This document shows, one piece after another, positions 8,359-16,196 of a DNA stretch of 31,688 nucleotides; position 1 is the stretch's first letter, and each line of letters starts with the position of its first letter. Location: assembly GCA_946497375.1 (NCBI GenBank), contig CAMMKE010000005.1, positions 1-31,688 of the forward strand. The letters are read 5' to 3'. Under the pieces are notes generated by a model. The model had not been told where the DNA came from. It worked only from the letters and a program-made list of their open reading frames with translations, and did not search any database. A program made the position numbers and the translations under genes. This DNA comes from an uncultured Mycoplasmatota bacterium (GTDB taxonomy: Bacteria; Bacillota_I; Bacilli_A; RF39; UBA660).

Positions 8359-9207
8359 CTAAGCACCACCTTTTACTTCATAGGAATCCATGGCAACAAA
8401 GAAAGCATTTTTATCTATATTATGGATTCCTTCTTTTAATTTATAGTATTCTCTTGTTGGAACAACACTCATAAGAACAGTTTGATTTTCACTGTTAAAA
8501 CCACCTTTAGCATTGAACTCTGTAACACCATGTTTTAATTCATTTATAACAAAGTCTTTAACTTCTTTTTCTTTACTAGTAATAATATAAAAAGCTTTAG
8601 AATCAGATATTCCTAAGACTACTTTATCTGTTAGGGTAGAGATTAGATAAAGTATAATTAATGAATACATTAAGTGATTAAAACCAAAGACAAAAGCTCC
8701 TATTACAATGATAGTTCCATCAGTAAAGAACATACTGTTACCAAGACTAATTTTAAATATTTTAGAGACTATCATATTTAGTATATCTGTTCCACCTGTT
8801 GAATAACCTGCTCTAAATATAAGACCGGCACCTATTCCTTGTAATACTCCTCCAAAGACAGCGATTAGTATCATTTCACTTTCTTTAAAACTTATATAAG
8901 TAGATAAATGTTCTGTTAAACTTACAAAAACAGGAAAAAGAATAGAGCCTAATATTGTCGCTTTAGTTTTTTCTTTTCCTAAGACTAGGAATGATAAAAT
9001 GATTAAGAAAACGTTAGCGATAGAGATAATTGTTGAAGGATTAAGTCCAAAGAAATGCTTTAATATTAAAGAAAAGCCACTTACTCCTCCTGCTACTAAG
9101 TTATTAGGAGACATGAAAAGATTAAAGGCTAGAGCTACTAAAAAACAACCTATGATAAATTCAATTAATTCTTTAATTTTTATCTTATGCTTTATCGTTT
9201 CTTTCAT
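8359..9207 (-). CDS. YitT-family membrane protein (first of a tandem pair)
   Basis: Same family and domain order as its downstream neighbour: membrane part of about residues 15-200 (NLFMSPNNLVAGGVSGFSLIL, GIGAGLIFRAGYSTGGTDIL) and a C-terminal DUF2179-like domain (VTEFNAKGGFNSENQTVLMSVVPTREYYKLKEGI). Its start overlaps the 3' end of prfB by 23 bases, and AAAGGAGG in the prfB end serves as ribosome site, so prfB-yitT-yitT is one operon. The C-terminal domain may bind a small ligand; the role is unknown. Confidence 0.9.
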   Translation of the reverse strand: MKETIKHKIKIKELIEFIIGCFLVALAFNLFMSPNNLVAGGVSGFSLILKHFFGLNPSTIISIANVFLIILSFLVLGKEKTKATILGSILFPVFVSLTEHLSTYISFKESEMILIAVFGGVLQGIGAGLIFRAGYSTGGTDILNMIVSKIFKISLGNSMFFTDGTIIVIGAFVFGFNHLMYSLIILYLISTLTDKVVLGISDSKAFYIITSKEKEVKDFVINELKHGVTEFNAKGGFNSENQTVLMSVVPTREYYKLKEGIHNIDKNAFFVAMDSYEVKGGA

Positions 9208-10304
9208 TTAGTCCTCCTTTTAGACTACTTTCAATAAACTCATCTATCTCTCCATCTAATACTCCTTTAGTGTCACTTGTTTCATAACCTGTCCGATGGT
9301 CTTTAACTAAAGAATAAGGATGTAAAATATAACTTCTTATTTGACTACCGAAGTCTATATTAGATTGAATACCTTTTTCTTTAGCAAGCTCTTGTTCTTT
9401 TTTTTGTTCCTCTAATACATATAACTTACTTTTTAAGACTTGCAAAGCTGTTTCTTTATTCTGAATCTGACTTCTTTCATTTTGACAAGTTACAACTATT
9501 TTAGTAGGTAAATGGGTAATACGAACAGCACTATCGGTAGTGTTTACTCCTTGACCTCCGGCACCTGTTGAACGATAGACATCTATTTTTAAGTCTTTTT
9601 CATTTATATCTATCTTAATATCTTTAGATATTTCTGGAGTTATATCGATGCTTGCAAAGGATGTATGACGACGATTAGATGAGTCAAAGGGAGATAGTCT
9701 AACTAGACGATGAACTCCTTTTTCATTTTTTAAATAACCATAAGCATATTCACCTTTTACTTTGAAAGAGACACTCTTAATTCCTGCTTCTTCACCTGCT
9801 TGATAGTCAAGTAGTTCTATTTTAAAGTTCTTTTTCTCACAGTATCTTGTATACATTCTATAAAGCATATTAGCCCAGTCACAAGACTCAGTTCCTCCTG
9901 CACCAGGATGTATTTCAATGATACAGTTATTTTTATCATATGGTTTATTAAATAGTAGATAGATACTTAAACTCTTTAAATCTTCTTTTATAGTTTTGTT
10001 ATCTTCCTCAATTGTTTGTAATAATTCTTTATCACTTTCTTCATCTAACATCTCTAGTAATTCTATAGAGTCAAATATTTTTTTCTTTAAGTCTATTAAC
10101 TTAGATGTTCTTTCCTTTAAACTCTTTAACTCACTAATAGTAGTCTCTGCTTTACTAGGATCACTCCAAAAGTCTTCTTTAGTAGTTTCTTTTTCTAGTT
10201 CTTCTAGTTCTTTAAGTTTTTTATCAGTGTCAAAGTGACCTCCATAAACTTAGTATTTCTTCTTTTTCACTTGTTAATTCTCTTAATAATTCATTTTTAT
10301 TCAT
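9185..10304 (-). CDS. prfB: Peptide chain release factor 2 (programmed +1 frameshift)
   Basis: Terminates translation at UGA/UAA. The gene starts at ATG 10304 (MNKNELLRELTSEKEEILSLWRSL) and meets an in-frame TGA at 10230-10232, codon 25. The slippery CTT-TGA-C is preceded by GGAGGT, the internal Shine-Dalgarno that pushes the ribosome +1. Reading then continues DTDKKLKELEE in the frame running to 9185. Total length is about 372 residues, normal for RF2. Motifs: SPF codon-recognition tripeptide in RLSPFDSSNRRH and GGQ in GAGGQGVNTTDSAVR. UGA reading by RF2 at its own stop gives autoregulation. Presence of RF2 shows that TGA is a stop codon here. Confidence 0.97.
10228..10246 (-). promoter_or_regulatory. 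prfB: prfB programmed frameshift site
   Basis: Minus strand GGAGGT-CA-CTT-TGA-C. The SD-like GGAGGT lies just upstream of the CUU P-site codon; the UGA stop (10230-10232) is followed by C. This matches the canonical bacterial RF2 recoding signal, in which low RF2 favours the +1 shift. Confidence 0.95.
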
Positions 10305-10373
10305 TCTTACCAACTCTCTTTATTAGTATTATACAAGATATTTATTTTTATAACAAATATTTAAAGATAAAAG

Positions 10374-10398
10374 AAGTCTACATTAGACAACTTTTTAT
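10374..10398 (-). terminator. Terminator after the hypothetical gene at 10395
   Basis: On the minus strand GTCTA and TAGAC pair with flanking AAAAG/CTTTT, interrupted by a two-base mismatch, and end in CTTTTATC. The hairpin arm AGAAGTCTA is also used by the terminator at 11476-11510, suggesting a shared origin. Confidence 0.6.
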
Positions 10399-11360
10399 TG
10401 TGAATTTATAGATTTTACTTTTTGATATGATGATAATGGTTTATCTATATCTAGTAAATCACTACCATCATCTAGAAAATCTAATTTGGTTTTAAAATGG
10501 TATTTGTTTTCATAATCATTTATACATTCTCTTAAGTTTCTAGATATTATAGTATCATATATATTTTCTTCCTCAGAATAGATAAAGTAAAAATATTTTA
10601 TTCTACCATGATTAATTATCTTACCATTTTCAAAGGAATTTTCTTTTCTAAATTCTACTGCACTATAACACAAATTATAAAAATCGGTATATGGTAATAA
10701 TGAAAGTTGAGGGCAACTTTTAGTCACATCGTATAAGTATTGTTTAGCTTTATCATCAAGGGCAAAAATTAGACAACTATGTGGTTCAATAACTCCAAAT
10801 TTATTATTTTCATCTATGGTTATTCCTTTTGATGTAGGAAGATAGATATCTACATCAGGATTTTCAACTTTTATTAATTCAGAAACAATAATTTTAACAT
10901 CTTTGTTAATAAAATCATCTGCTTTCTTTCCATAGTGGAAATCAGCATAAATAGAAAATATATCTCTGTATGATTTTATATAGTTTTCAAATTCTTCTTT
11001 ATCTTTTTTTTCAGTTGATGCATGCATCATTGACAAAAGCCGGCTCATATTTTTTGCATATTCTAAGCCTCTAAATTCATTAAAGCCAAAATTTGTTCCT
11101 CCAAATATTATATTCTTTGTATAAGTAAAATTCTCAAAGCCATTAGAAGACTTTGTATTAACAGATAGTCCTATAACTTTATCATTTTCTTTTATTGCAC
11201 CTACATAATATGTTTTGTCATTTTCTTTATACCAAATATGATTTTTATCGGCAGAAGCAATATTGTCATCTGTTAAATTCTTTCTAATTTCAAGTTGAGC
11301 GATTTTTAAAATATTTTCATCATCTGGTACACCTAATTCTATCAAAATATCTTTTAACAT
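10395..11360 (-). CDS. Hypothetical protein (321 aa)
   Basis: Not recognised. A soluble protein without signal peptide or membrane segments, rich in Asp/Glu, Lys and aromatic residues. Possible folding blocks: HIWYKENDKTYYVGAIKEND (paired beta strands), NIIFGGTNFGFNEFRGLEYAKNMSRLL (helix), a DVDIYLPTSKGITIDENNKFGVIEPHS segment and a C-terminal acidic tail. The frame is open to 11396, but ATG 11360 (MLKDILIELGVPDDENILK) follows GAGGGGAGA at six bases and is the likely start. It has its own terminator and lies in the accessory block between prfB and secA, downstream of a short radical-SAM gene that may share its regulation. Confidence 0.75.
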   Translation of the reverse strand: MLKDILIELGVPDDENILKIAQLEIRKNLTDDNIASADKNHIWYKENDKTYYVGAIKENDKVIGLSVNTKSSNGFENFTYTKNIIFGGTNFGFNEFRGLEYAKNMSRLLSMMHASTEKKDKEEFENYIKSYRDIFSIYADFHYGKKADDFINKDVKIIVSELIKVENPDVDIYLPTSKGITIDENNKFGVIEPHSCLIFALDDKAKQYLYDVTKSCPQLSLLPYTDFYNLCYSAVEFRKENSFENGKIINHGRIKYFYFIYSEEENIYDTIISRNLRECINDYENKYHFKTKLDFLDDGSDLLDIDKPLSSYQKVKSINSQ

Positions 11361-11475
11361 ATATACTCTCCCCTCATGTTGATACTTATTATACACTTTT
11401 TTTAATTAAAAGCAAGAAAATTTCTAATTCTTTGTTATGTTTATATAGCATTATTCTTATAATTAAAACAAATAA

Positions 11476-11512
11476 AAAGAAGTCTAAACTAGACAATAGA
11501 CTTCTTTTTATC
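11476..11512 (-). terminator. Terminator overlapping the end of the radical-SAM gene
   Basis: AAAAAGAAGTCTA and TAGACTTCTTTTT form a perfect 13-bp inverted repeat, with the T run included in the 3' arm on the minus strand. The radical-SAM stop codon lies inside the loop, so its last codons (KKKSIV) are made from terminator sequence. Confidence 0.8.
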
Positions 11513-12232
11513 GATTATAATTTTAGAAAAATCTTCTTCATTTAAATTTCCCCAAGAATTCTCATCTTCATCTTTATAAGGTCCACCTACTGCTGATGTT
11601 ACATTACCATTAGATGTTATTATTAATTCGTTTTTAATTGTAAGTTTATCCCTGTCCAATTTTATATCTATAGGAGATAGATAATTCTTATATGTTCTGT
11701 TACCACCTAATCCATTTTCTTTAGCTCTACCATCATTTAATATTTTTTCTTTAGGTATTTCTCTTTGTTCAAAGAAACTTTTATCAATATATGATAACTT
11801 TTTATATTTATCTAATACTTCTTTACTTGGCCTTTTATGAAACTGGTCATTAGATATTTCAAAGACTAATCTTGTATCTTTACAATTTTCTTTTGTTTTT
11901 AAATATTTCATTAATCTATCTAGGGAATCTATTATTTTCTCACTATAGATAAAACCATTTGTAATAAAATTAATATTACTAGTGATAGATATGTCTTCTT
12001 CGATGATGGTATCTATTAAATAGACAACAATATCAGGCACTAAAGTTGGTTCTCCTCCTGCTATTGCTAAATATTTCATTTCTTTAATCTTATAGTTTGG
12101 ATTTTTTAAGACTTTATCAATTATCTCTTTAGTCATATCAATAGACTCTGCTTTACCTTTACAACAATGAAGGCAACTCTCATTACATCTTCTAGTTACT
12201 TCAAAAGCAAGCATTCCTAAATTTATTTCCAT
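11489..12232 (-). CDS. Short radical-SAM protein, probably truncated at the C-terminus
   Basis: Radical S-adenosylmethionine enzyme core. The CNESCLHCC cluster motif (Cx3Cx2C, near residue 15) binds the 4Fe-4S centre, and AGGEPTL (about residue 55) is the SAM-binding GGE motif. Later blocks are NINFITNGFIYSEKI and VFEISNDQFHKRPSKEV. At about 247 residues there is no Cys-rich SPASM or Twitch extension. The last residues lie in a terminator stem, which suggests loss of the original C-terminus. The frame is open to a TTG at 12283, but ATG 12232 (MEINLGMLAFEVTRRCN) is closest to family starts. The substrate is unknown; no RiPP precursor was found beside it. Confidence 0.75.
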   Translation of the reverse strand: MEINLGMLAFEVTRRCNESCLHCCKGKAESIDMTKEIIDKVLKNPNYKIKEMKYLAIAGGEPTLVPDIVVYLIDTIIEEDISITSNINFITNGFIYSEKIIDSLDRLMKYLKTKENCKDTRLVFEISNDQFHKRPSKEVLDKYKKLSYIDKSFFEQREIPKEKILNDGRAKENGLGGNRTYKNYLSPIDIKLDRDKLTIKNELIITSNGNVTSAVGGPYKDEDENSWGNLNEEDFSKIIIDKKKSIV

Positions 12233-12268
12233 ATACTTCAACTTCTTGGTAGATATACTAACATTTTT

Positions 12269-12297
12269 TTGAAATTTGGGCAATTATTTTGTATATT
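12269..12297 (+). promoter_or_regulatory. Promoter for a plus-strand small RNA
   Basis: TTGAAA (12269-12274), exactly 17 bases, then TATATT (12292-12297), close to the sigma-A consensus on the plus strand. No protein gene follows on that strand, but a structured segment ending in a terminator does. Confidence 0.55.
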
Positions 12298-12303
12298 TTA
12301 AAC

Positions 12304-12399
12304 AAATCTGCATATAGTATTAATGAGGAAGGTTCACTGTTAAGTGTGAAGATCCTCATATATATAGATTGAGGAGCCAAATTGGCTCCTTATTTTTTT
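12304..12399 (+). ncRNA. Candidate small RNA with two hairpins
   Basis: About 95 bases lie between a sigma-A-like promoter and an intrinsic terminator on the plus strand. Hairpin 1 pairs ATGAGGA (12323-12329) with TCCTCAT (12353-12359) and inside it TTCAC (12333-12337) with GTGAA (12346-12350). Hairpin 2 is the terminator GGAGCC/GGCTCC. There is no ORF with a ribosome site. It runs antisense past the end of the hypothetical gene at 12390 and diverges from the radical-SAM gene. It could instead be a bidirectional terminator region. No known riboswitch family is recognised. Confidence 0.45.
12372..12399 (+). terminator. Plus-strand intrinsic terminator
   Basis: AGGAGCC and GGCTCCT pair around AAATT (12372-12390), followed by TATTTTTTT. 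The T run is on the plus strand only, so this ends a plus-strand transcript and not the minus-strand gene it touches. Confidence 0.8.
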
Positions 12400-13019
12400 A
12401 GCTTTTGTAATTTTTTATTATATAAATATTCTTCTATATGTATTTGATGATAATTAGAGTCATACTCACTTAAAGCATTATACATACTCATAAAAGCAAA
12501 GTTATAGGGATGGTATCTACTACCACTATTTCTAAAGCGAACACTATATGTAGGAAAATCATATTCTTCTTTACCTTGAAAAAATGTTATAGAATAAGTA
12601 TCTTCTTGTTTTTTTATTTCTAAACTACTAGCATTTTCTAACGGCATATCATCTGAATACCATTTAATAATGTCGTTTTGAAACAATTTTTCATAAGCAT
12701 AATCTACCTTTTTAGACTCATTTGAATTTCTTAAGTTTAATTCTAAAAAAGAAGTATACTCATCTTTATCTGTTTTTGGATAAGGACGTTGTTCTTTAAT
12801 ATTTTTATAAAGTTCATCAATTTTTTGATATAAAAAATAATTTTCTTTGGTAATAGTAAAAGTTTTCGATAAAGGCCAATCTTCAAAGTCTTCTTCTGGC
12901 CAATAAGACCAATACAAATCTAGATTACCTCCAAACATTATATCAAAACTTCCAGTATCTGTTATGATTTTAAATCTATCATAACCTTCTGCATCTTTTG
13001 TTTTATTTATTTCAAGCAT
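12390..13019 (-). CDS. Hypothetical protein (209 aa)
   Basis: Not recognised. A soluble, acidic, aromatic-rich protein: LDLYWSYWPEEDFEDWPLSKTFTITKENYFLYQKIDELY in the first third, and VRFRNSGSRYHPYNFAFMSMYNALSEYD near the end. It has no signal peptide or membrane segment. AAGGAG lies eight bases before the ATG, supporting the start. It lies 71 bases downstream of the ProRS-like gene and may be co-transcribed with it; no terminator is visible between them. Confidence 0.75.
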   Translation of the reverse strand: MLEINKTKDAEGYDRFKIITDTGSFDIMFGGNLDLYWSYWPEEDFEDWPLSKTFTITKENYFLYQKIDELYKNIKEQRPYPKTDKDEYTSFLELNLRNSNESKKVDYAYEKLFQNDIIKWYSDDMPLENASSLEIKKQEDTYSITFFQGKEEYDFPTYSVRFRNSGSRYHPYNFAFMSMYNALSEYDSNYHQIHIEEYLYNKKLQKLKK

Positions 13020-13090
13020 AATTACTATCTCCTTAATATGACCTTAATCATTTATATTATTAGATGTAATATTATAAGATCTAAAGTTTT

Positions 13091-14365
13091 TTATAAATTC
13101 TTAAAATAATCAACTATTTCAGATACTTTAACTGTATCAGTAGTATTATCTTTTGTATTTTCTATACAATAGTTTTCTCCATCAAATTTATTTCCTAATA
13201 TAATCATTTTAGGAGTACCTAGTACATATACATCATTAATTCTATTACCAATTGTTAGGTTTTCTCTATCATCGATAATGGCATTGATGTTATTATCTGT
13301 TAATTCTTTATATAAAGCTTCTGCTTTATCTTTATTGTTTTCATTATAAATGATTTGTACTTTATATGGAGCGATTTCATATGGTAGAGTTAATCCTTTA
13401 ATTTTATCATCTTTTCTAATAACATTATTTTCTATTAGACAAGCGATTATTCTACCTAGTCCTATTCCATAACATCCCATATAATAAGGTTTATTGTTGC
13501 CAAACTCATCAGTATAGAATAATTTCATACTTTCTGAATATTTTGTTCCTAATTGGAAATTGTTACCTAACTCTACGGCTTGATATTCTTTTAATTTACT
13601 AGTATCAGTGATATTTAATTGTTTTAAATATTCATCTTTATTATCAAATTCTAATACTTCTTTATTAATACCTAGATTTTGTTCTTCATCATATAGAACT
13701 GTATCTTCTCCAAGTTTAGTTGCAGCTTGAAACTCTTCAGCTACACTTCCACCTATGACTCCATTATCACTTACAGTAGGCATAATTTTAATACCTAGTC
13801 TTTTAAAGATATTTAGATAAGCTTTATGCATTAAGTCATATGTTTTTTTCATATCTTCTTCTGTTTTATCAAAAGAATAAGCATCCATCATAACAAAGGT
13901 TCTTGGTCTAAAAAGATAACCTCTAGTTCTAATTTCTTTTCTAAACTTCTCTCCTATTTGATAATATATAGCAGGTAAGTTCTTATAGGAAGGAAGTCTA
14001 TTGGCACCAAATAAGGTTGCACACTCTTCTGCAGTTGGAGCAAGGCCATATTCTCCTAGATTATTATCTAAGGTGAACATAATATCTCCTTCTTTTGTGT
14101 ACATATCCCATCTATTAGATTGTTCCCATATTTTCTTTGGTTGTAGTTTTGGAAACTCTACTTGAACACAACCTACTTTATCTAATTCTTCAATAATAAT
14201 ATTTTCAACGATTCGCTCTAATTTAGTCCAAAGATTTCCATATCCATAAATACCACTTTCATATTGGTATAGTTCGCCTAATTTCATCAAGATATCCTGT
14301 CCTGAATAATTTTTATCAATATCAATTAAGTTAATCTTTTTAATATTTAATCTACTAAGTCTCAT
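13091..14365 (-). CDS. Prolyl-tRNA synthetase-like protein lacking the editing (INS) domain
   Basis: Class II aminoacyl-tRNA synthetase of the bacterial ProRS type. Motif 2 region FRKEIRTRGYLFRPRTFVMMDAYSFD, the ATP/Pro pocket APTAEE, HIFQLGTKYSE-like VELGNNFQLGTKYSESM, motif 3 GIGLGRIIACLIE, then an anticodon-binding domain (APYKVQIIYNENNKDKAEALY, IDDRENLTIGNRINDVYVLG). Bacterial ProRS usually has about 565 residues with a ~180-residue INS editing domain between motifs 2 and 3; here only about 50 residues separate GGSVAEEF from VELGNN, total 424. Several usually invariant residues differ (RTRG for RPRF, GGSVAEEF for GGSGSHEF). It could be the only ProRS of a reduced lineage or a paralogue with a special role. 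A near-perfect promoter precedes it. Confidence 0.85.
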   Translation of the reverse strand: MRLSRLNIKKINLIDIDKNYSGQDILMKLGELYQYESGIYGYGNLWTKLERIVENIIIEELDKVGCVQVEFPKLQPKKIWEQSNRWDMYTKEGDIMFTLDNNLGEYGLAPTAEECATLFGANRLPSYKNLPAIYYQIGEKFRKEIRTRGYLFRPRTFVMMDAYSFDKTEEDMKKTYDLMHKAYLNIFKRLGIKIMPTVSDNGVIGGSVAEEFQAATKLGEDTVLYDEEQNLGINKEVLEFDNKDEYLKQLNITDTSKLKEYQAVELGNNFQLGTKYSESMKLFYTDEFGNNKPYYMGCYGIGLGRIIACLIENNVIRKDDKIKGLTLPYEIAPYKVQIIYNENNKDKAEALYKELTDNNINAIIDDRENLTIGNRINDVYVLGTPKMIILGNKFDGENYCIENTKDNTTDTVKVSEIVDYFKNL

Positions 14366-14390
14366 ACTATTTCCTCTTTTCTTTAATGAT

Positions 14391-14419
14391 ATTATATGTG
14401 TATTTTAATCATTCGTCAA
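14391..14419 (-). promoter_or_regulatory. Sigma-A promoter of the ProRS-like gene
   Basis: On the minus strand TTGACG (14414-14419), 17 bases, then TATAAT (14391-14396), 25 bases before the start codon. The leader is too short for a T-box, which often controls synthetase genes in Firmicutes. Confidence 0.85.
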
Positions 14420-14439
14420 ACAAAATAAGTTTTTTACTA

Positions 14440-14476
14440 TTAAAAGAAATCAAATAATAGGCATTTGATTTCTACT
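14440..14476 (-). terminator. Terminator after the Nudix gene
   Basis: AGAAATCAAAT and ATTTGATTTCT form an 11-bp stem (14446-14474) followed on the minus strand by TTTAATAG. It isolates the Nudix gene from the ProRS-like gene. Confidence 0.8.
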
Positions 14477-14485
14477 TTATTGTTA

Positions 14486-14893
14486 CTAAATTAAATTCAA
14501 ATCTTCTAGCATTTGCTTGTGGTCATATGCTAGTGTCATTTTTCTTACTTCTTCTTTTGAAAACCATCTTACTTCATCACATTCACTTACAGGTTTGGGT
14601 GTTCCACTTATAATATCACAAGTATGAGGCAAGCATATGAATGTTTTTGTTGGATGTCTACCTATTTTGTCATAATATCTACCAGTAAATTTAATATTTC
14701 CAAGTTCAACACCAATTTCTTCCATAGCTTCTCTTTTAAGTGCATCTTTTACTTCTTCGCCCCACTCTATAGCACCAGCGATTAATCCCCAATATCCAGT
14801 ATATGCACCTGCAGTTCTATGCATTAATAGTATTTCTCCTTTTTCATTAGTAATTATACAATCAACTCCAACATATGGATGATCTGATTTCAT
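14486..14893 (-). CDS. Nudix hydrolase
   Basis: Hydrolyses a nucleoside diphosphate linked to another group, with Mg2+. The Nudix box is complete: GAIEWGEEVKDALKREAMEEIGV, with G, E, the RE pair and EE-x-G at canonical spacing (about residues 43-65). The N-terminus YVGVDCIITNEKGEILLMHR and the segment AGAYTGYWGLIAG are typical of MutT/ADP-ribose-type members. At 135 residues it is full length. ATG 14893 is favoured over 14902 because AAAGGG lies nine bases upstream. It is a single-gene transcript with its own promoter and terminator. The substrate cannot be inferred. Confidence 0.92.
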   Translation of the reverse strand: MKSDHPYVGVDCIITNEKGEILLMHRTAGAYTGYWGLIAGAIEWGEEVKDALKREAMEEIGVELGNIKFTGRYYDKIGRHPTKTFICLPHTCDIISGTPKPVSECDEVRWFSKEEVRKMTLAYDHKQMLEDLNLI

Positions 14894-14915
14894 TATAAGC
14901 ATCCCTTTCTTTTTT

Positions 14916-14967
14916 ATGACGAAATGTCATATATAAGATTATATCATTTTTAGTAAATAAATTACAA
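14916..14967 (-). promoter_or_regulatory. Nudix gene promoter with a downstream palindrome
   Basis: On the minus strand TTGTAA (14962-14967), 18 bases, TATAAT (14938-14943). Between the -10 and the ribosome site lies ATGAC-N5-GTCAT (14916-14930), a short palindrome that could be a repressor operator. Confidence 0.5.
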
Positions 14968-15180
14968 AAATTATCAAAGATAACAATAATTTATGTTAAT
15001 TTACTTTTTATAATTGGACTTAAAATTATTTAATATAGGGGTTAATATTATTATTTTTAGACACTATTTATTAAATAATTATATTAAATACTGGTAAAAA
15101 GATTTAAACTATGTTATTTTAGATTTGAGGAGGGTAACTTATGACTTAAAATGATGCTAGCTGTGGATAATATATAAAAA

Positions 15181-15209
15181 TTCTATTACAATATGAAATG
15201 TAGTATAAT
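15181..15209 (+). promoter_or_regulatory. Probable promoter of the three-gene plus-strand cassette
   Basis: TATAAT at 15204-15209, with a weak TTCTAT 17 bases upstream, 26 bases before the ATG at 15235. The remaining intergenic stretch back to 14970 is AT-rich with no ORF carrying a ribosome site. Confidence 0.45.
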
Positions 15210-15234
15210 TAAATAGAAAGAAAGGAATATAAGA

Positions 15235-15684
15235 ATGGAAGAATTTAATACTTTAGAAAAAGTTAAAAAATTATTTGAAGAAAAAAATTGTATAGGTAAA
15301 GAAAATAATTATTTTGTTTTAATGAAAGATTATCGAAAATACTCTGGTGCCATATCAGGGATGAAATATCCTTTTGAAGCATTACTAATTAATCAAACAG
15401 AAGATGGTATAGGATTTTTTTATTTAGTGCAATCTAAGATTTCTTTAAAGGTAGAATTAAAGAGTTTAGTTGTAAATAAAGATTCATTTACTTTTTTAAA
15501 GAATGATTTTATTGCAAGTATAGAAGTTAAAAAGTTTGCACTATTAAATAAAAAGCTTAAAAGTGTTGTAATAAAGACTATAGATAGAAAAAAATATTAT
15601 TTATATGCAAAAATAAATGATGATACCTTACCTTATCAGAATGAAAACTTTTCTAAATTTATCGAAAAGTATAGTAAAATATAA
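15235..15684 (+). CDS. Hypothetical protein (149 aa), possible PH-like fold
   Basis: Not recognised by family. It is Lys-rich, lacks signal and membrane segments, and alternates short beta-strand stretches (FEALLINQTEDGIGFFYLVQ, SLKVELKSLVVNKDSFTFL, SIEVKKFALLNKKLKSVVIKTIDRKKYYLYA) before a final helix (FSKFIEKY). This pattern is compatible with a bacterial PH/GRAM-like barrel, but that is only inference. GAAAGGAA lies eight bases before the ATG. First gene of a plus-strand group of three, opposite to almost every other gene here; the next gene follows by 26 bases. Confidence 0.75.
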   Translation: MEEFNTLEKVKKLFEEKNCIGKENNYFVLMKDYRKYSGAISGMKYPFEALLINQTEDGIGFFYLVQSKISLKVELKSLVVNKDSFTFLKNDFIASIEVKKFALLNKKLKSVVIKTIDRKKYYLYAKINDDTLPYQNENFSKFIEKYSKI

Positions 15685-15710
15685 TAGAAAATGAAGGAGT
15701 GAAACTAAAG

Positions 15711-16169
15711 ATGTATTTTATAATATATGGAACTCGTTATTTTACGAAGTTTGAAGGCTTTTATGGAGAAAAAGAGGAATGTCCATATTGTCATAAGGTG
15801 TATAAAAAAGCATATGTAAAATATACTAAATGGGCACATATATGTCATCTACCAATTTTTCCGATTAAGAAAACATATTTTAAAATGTGTCCTATTTGTT
15901 CAAATGGTGTTGAATTAAAAAGCAAAGAAGGAAAAGAAGAAATGGAAAATGCAAATAATACAGATGAACAAAAATTAGAAGCATATGCAAAACATATTTT
16001 AATTAAAAAGCCAAAAGGAATACTGGAAGAAGATAGAAGTTATGAATTCTTCATAAAAGACTTAATTACAGGTGAAGAAATTTGTGTAGCTTCAGATTTA
16101 TCAAAGGACGATATAAAAAACATGAAAAAGGATAGAGGCTTAAAAAATATACAAATTATAGATGTATAA
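15711..16169 (+). CDS. Zinc-ribbon protein (hypothetical)
   Basis: The N-terminal part holds two CxxC knuckles, ECPYCHK (about residue 25) and MCPICSNG (about residue 62), separated by a hydrophobic/His-Trp stretch (KYTKWAHICHLPIFPIKKTYFK). This matches small zinc-ribbon proteins in which the ribbon is interrupted by a WxHxxxxPIFP segment. The C-terminal half is charged and ends in a compact block (YEFFIKDLITGEEICVASDLSKDDIKNMKKDRGLKNIQIIDV) that may be a separate small domain. An in-frame GTG at 15699 overlaps AAGGAG, so ATG 15711, 11 bases after it, is preferred. The function is unknown. Confidence 0.75.
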   Translation: MYFIIYGTRYFTKFEGFYGEKEECPYCHKVYKKAYVKYTKWAHICHLPIFPIKKTYFKMCPICSNGVELKSKEGKEEMENANNTDEQKLEAYAKHILIKKPKGILEEDRSYEFFIKDLITGEEICVASDLSKDDIKNMKKDRGLKNIQIIDV

Positions 16170-16196
16170 CATATTAATGCTTTTACGGAGATAAAA

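Noticed and set aside
9996..10238. Plus-strand Ser-rich ORF antisense to the prfB start
   Set aside because: It is the complement of the Glu/Lys-rich RF2 N-terminus; no ribosome site.
11489..13019. A RiPP biosynthetic cluster around the radical-SAM gene
   Set aside because: No precursor-like small ORF with a ribosome site, no SPASM domain, transporter or protease is seen nearby.
14366..14480. T-box leader upstream of the ProRS-like gene
   Set aside because: The promoter lies only about 25-50 bases before the start codon, leaving no room for a T-box, and its conserved sequence is absent.
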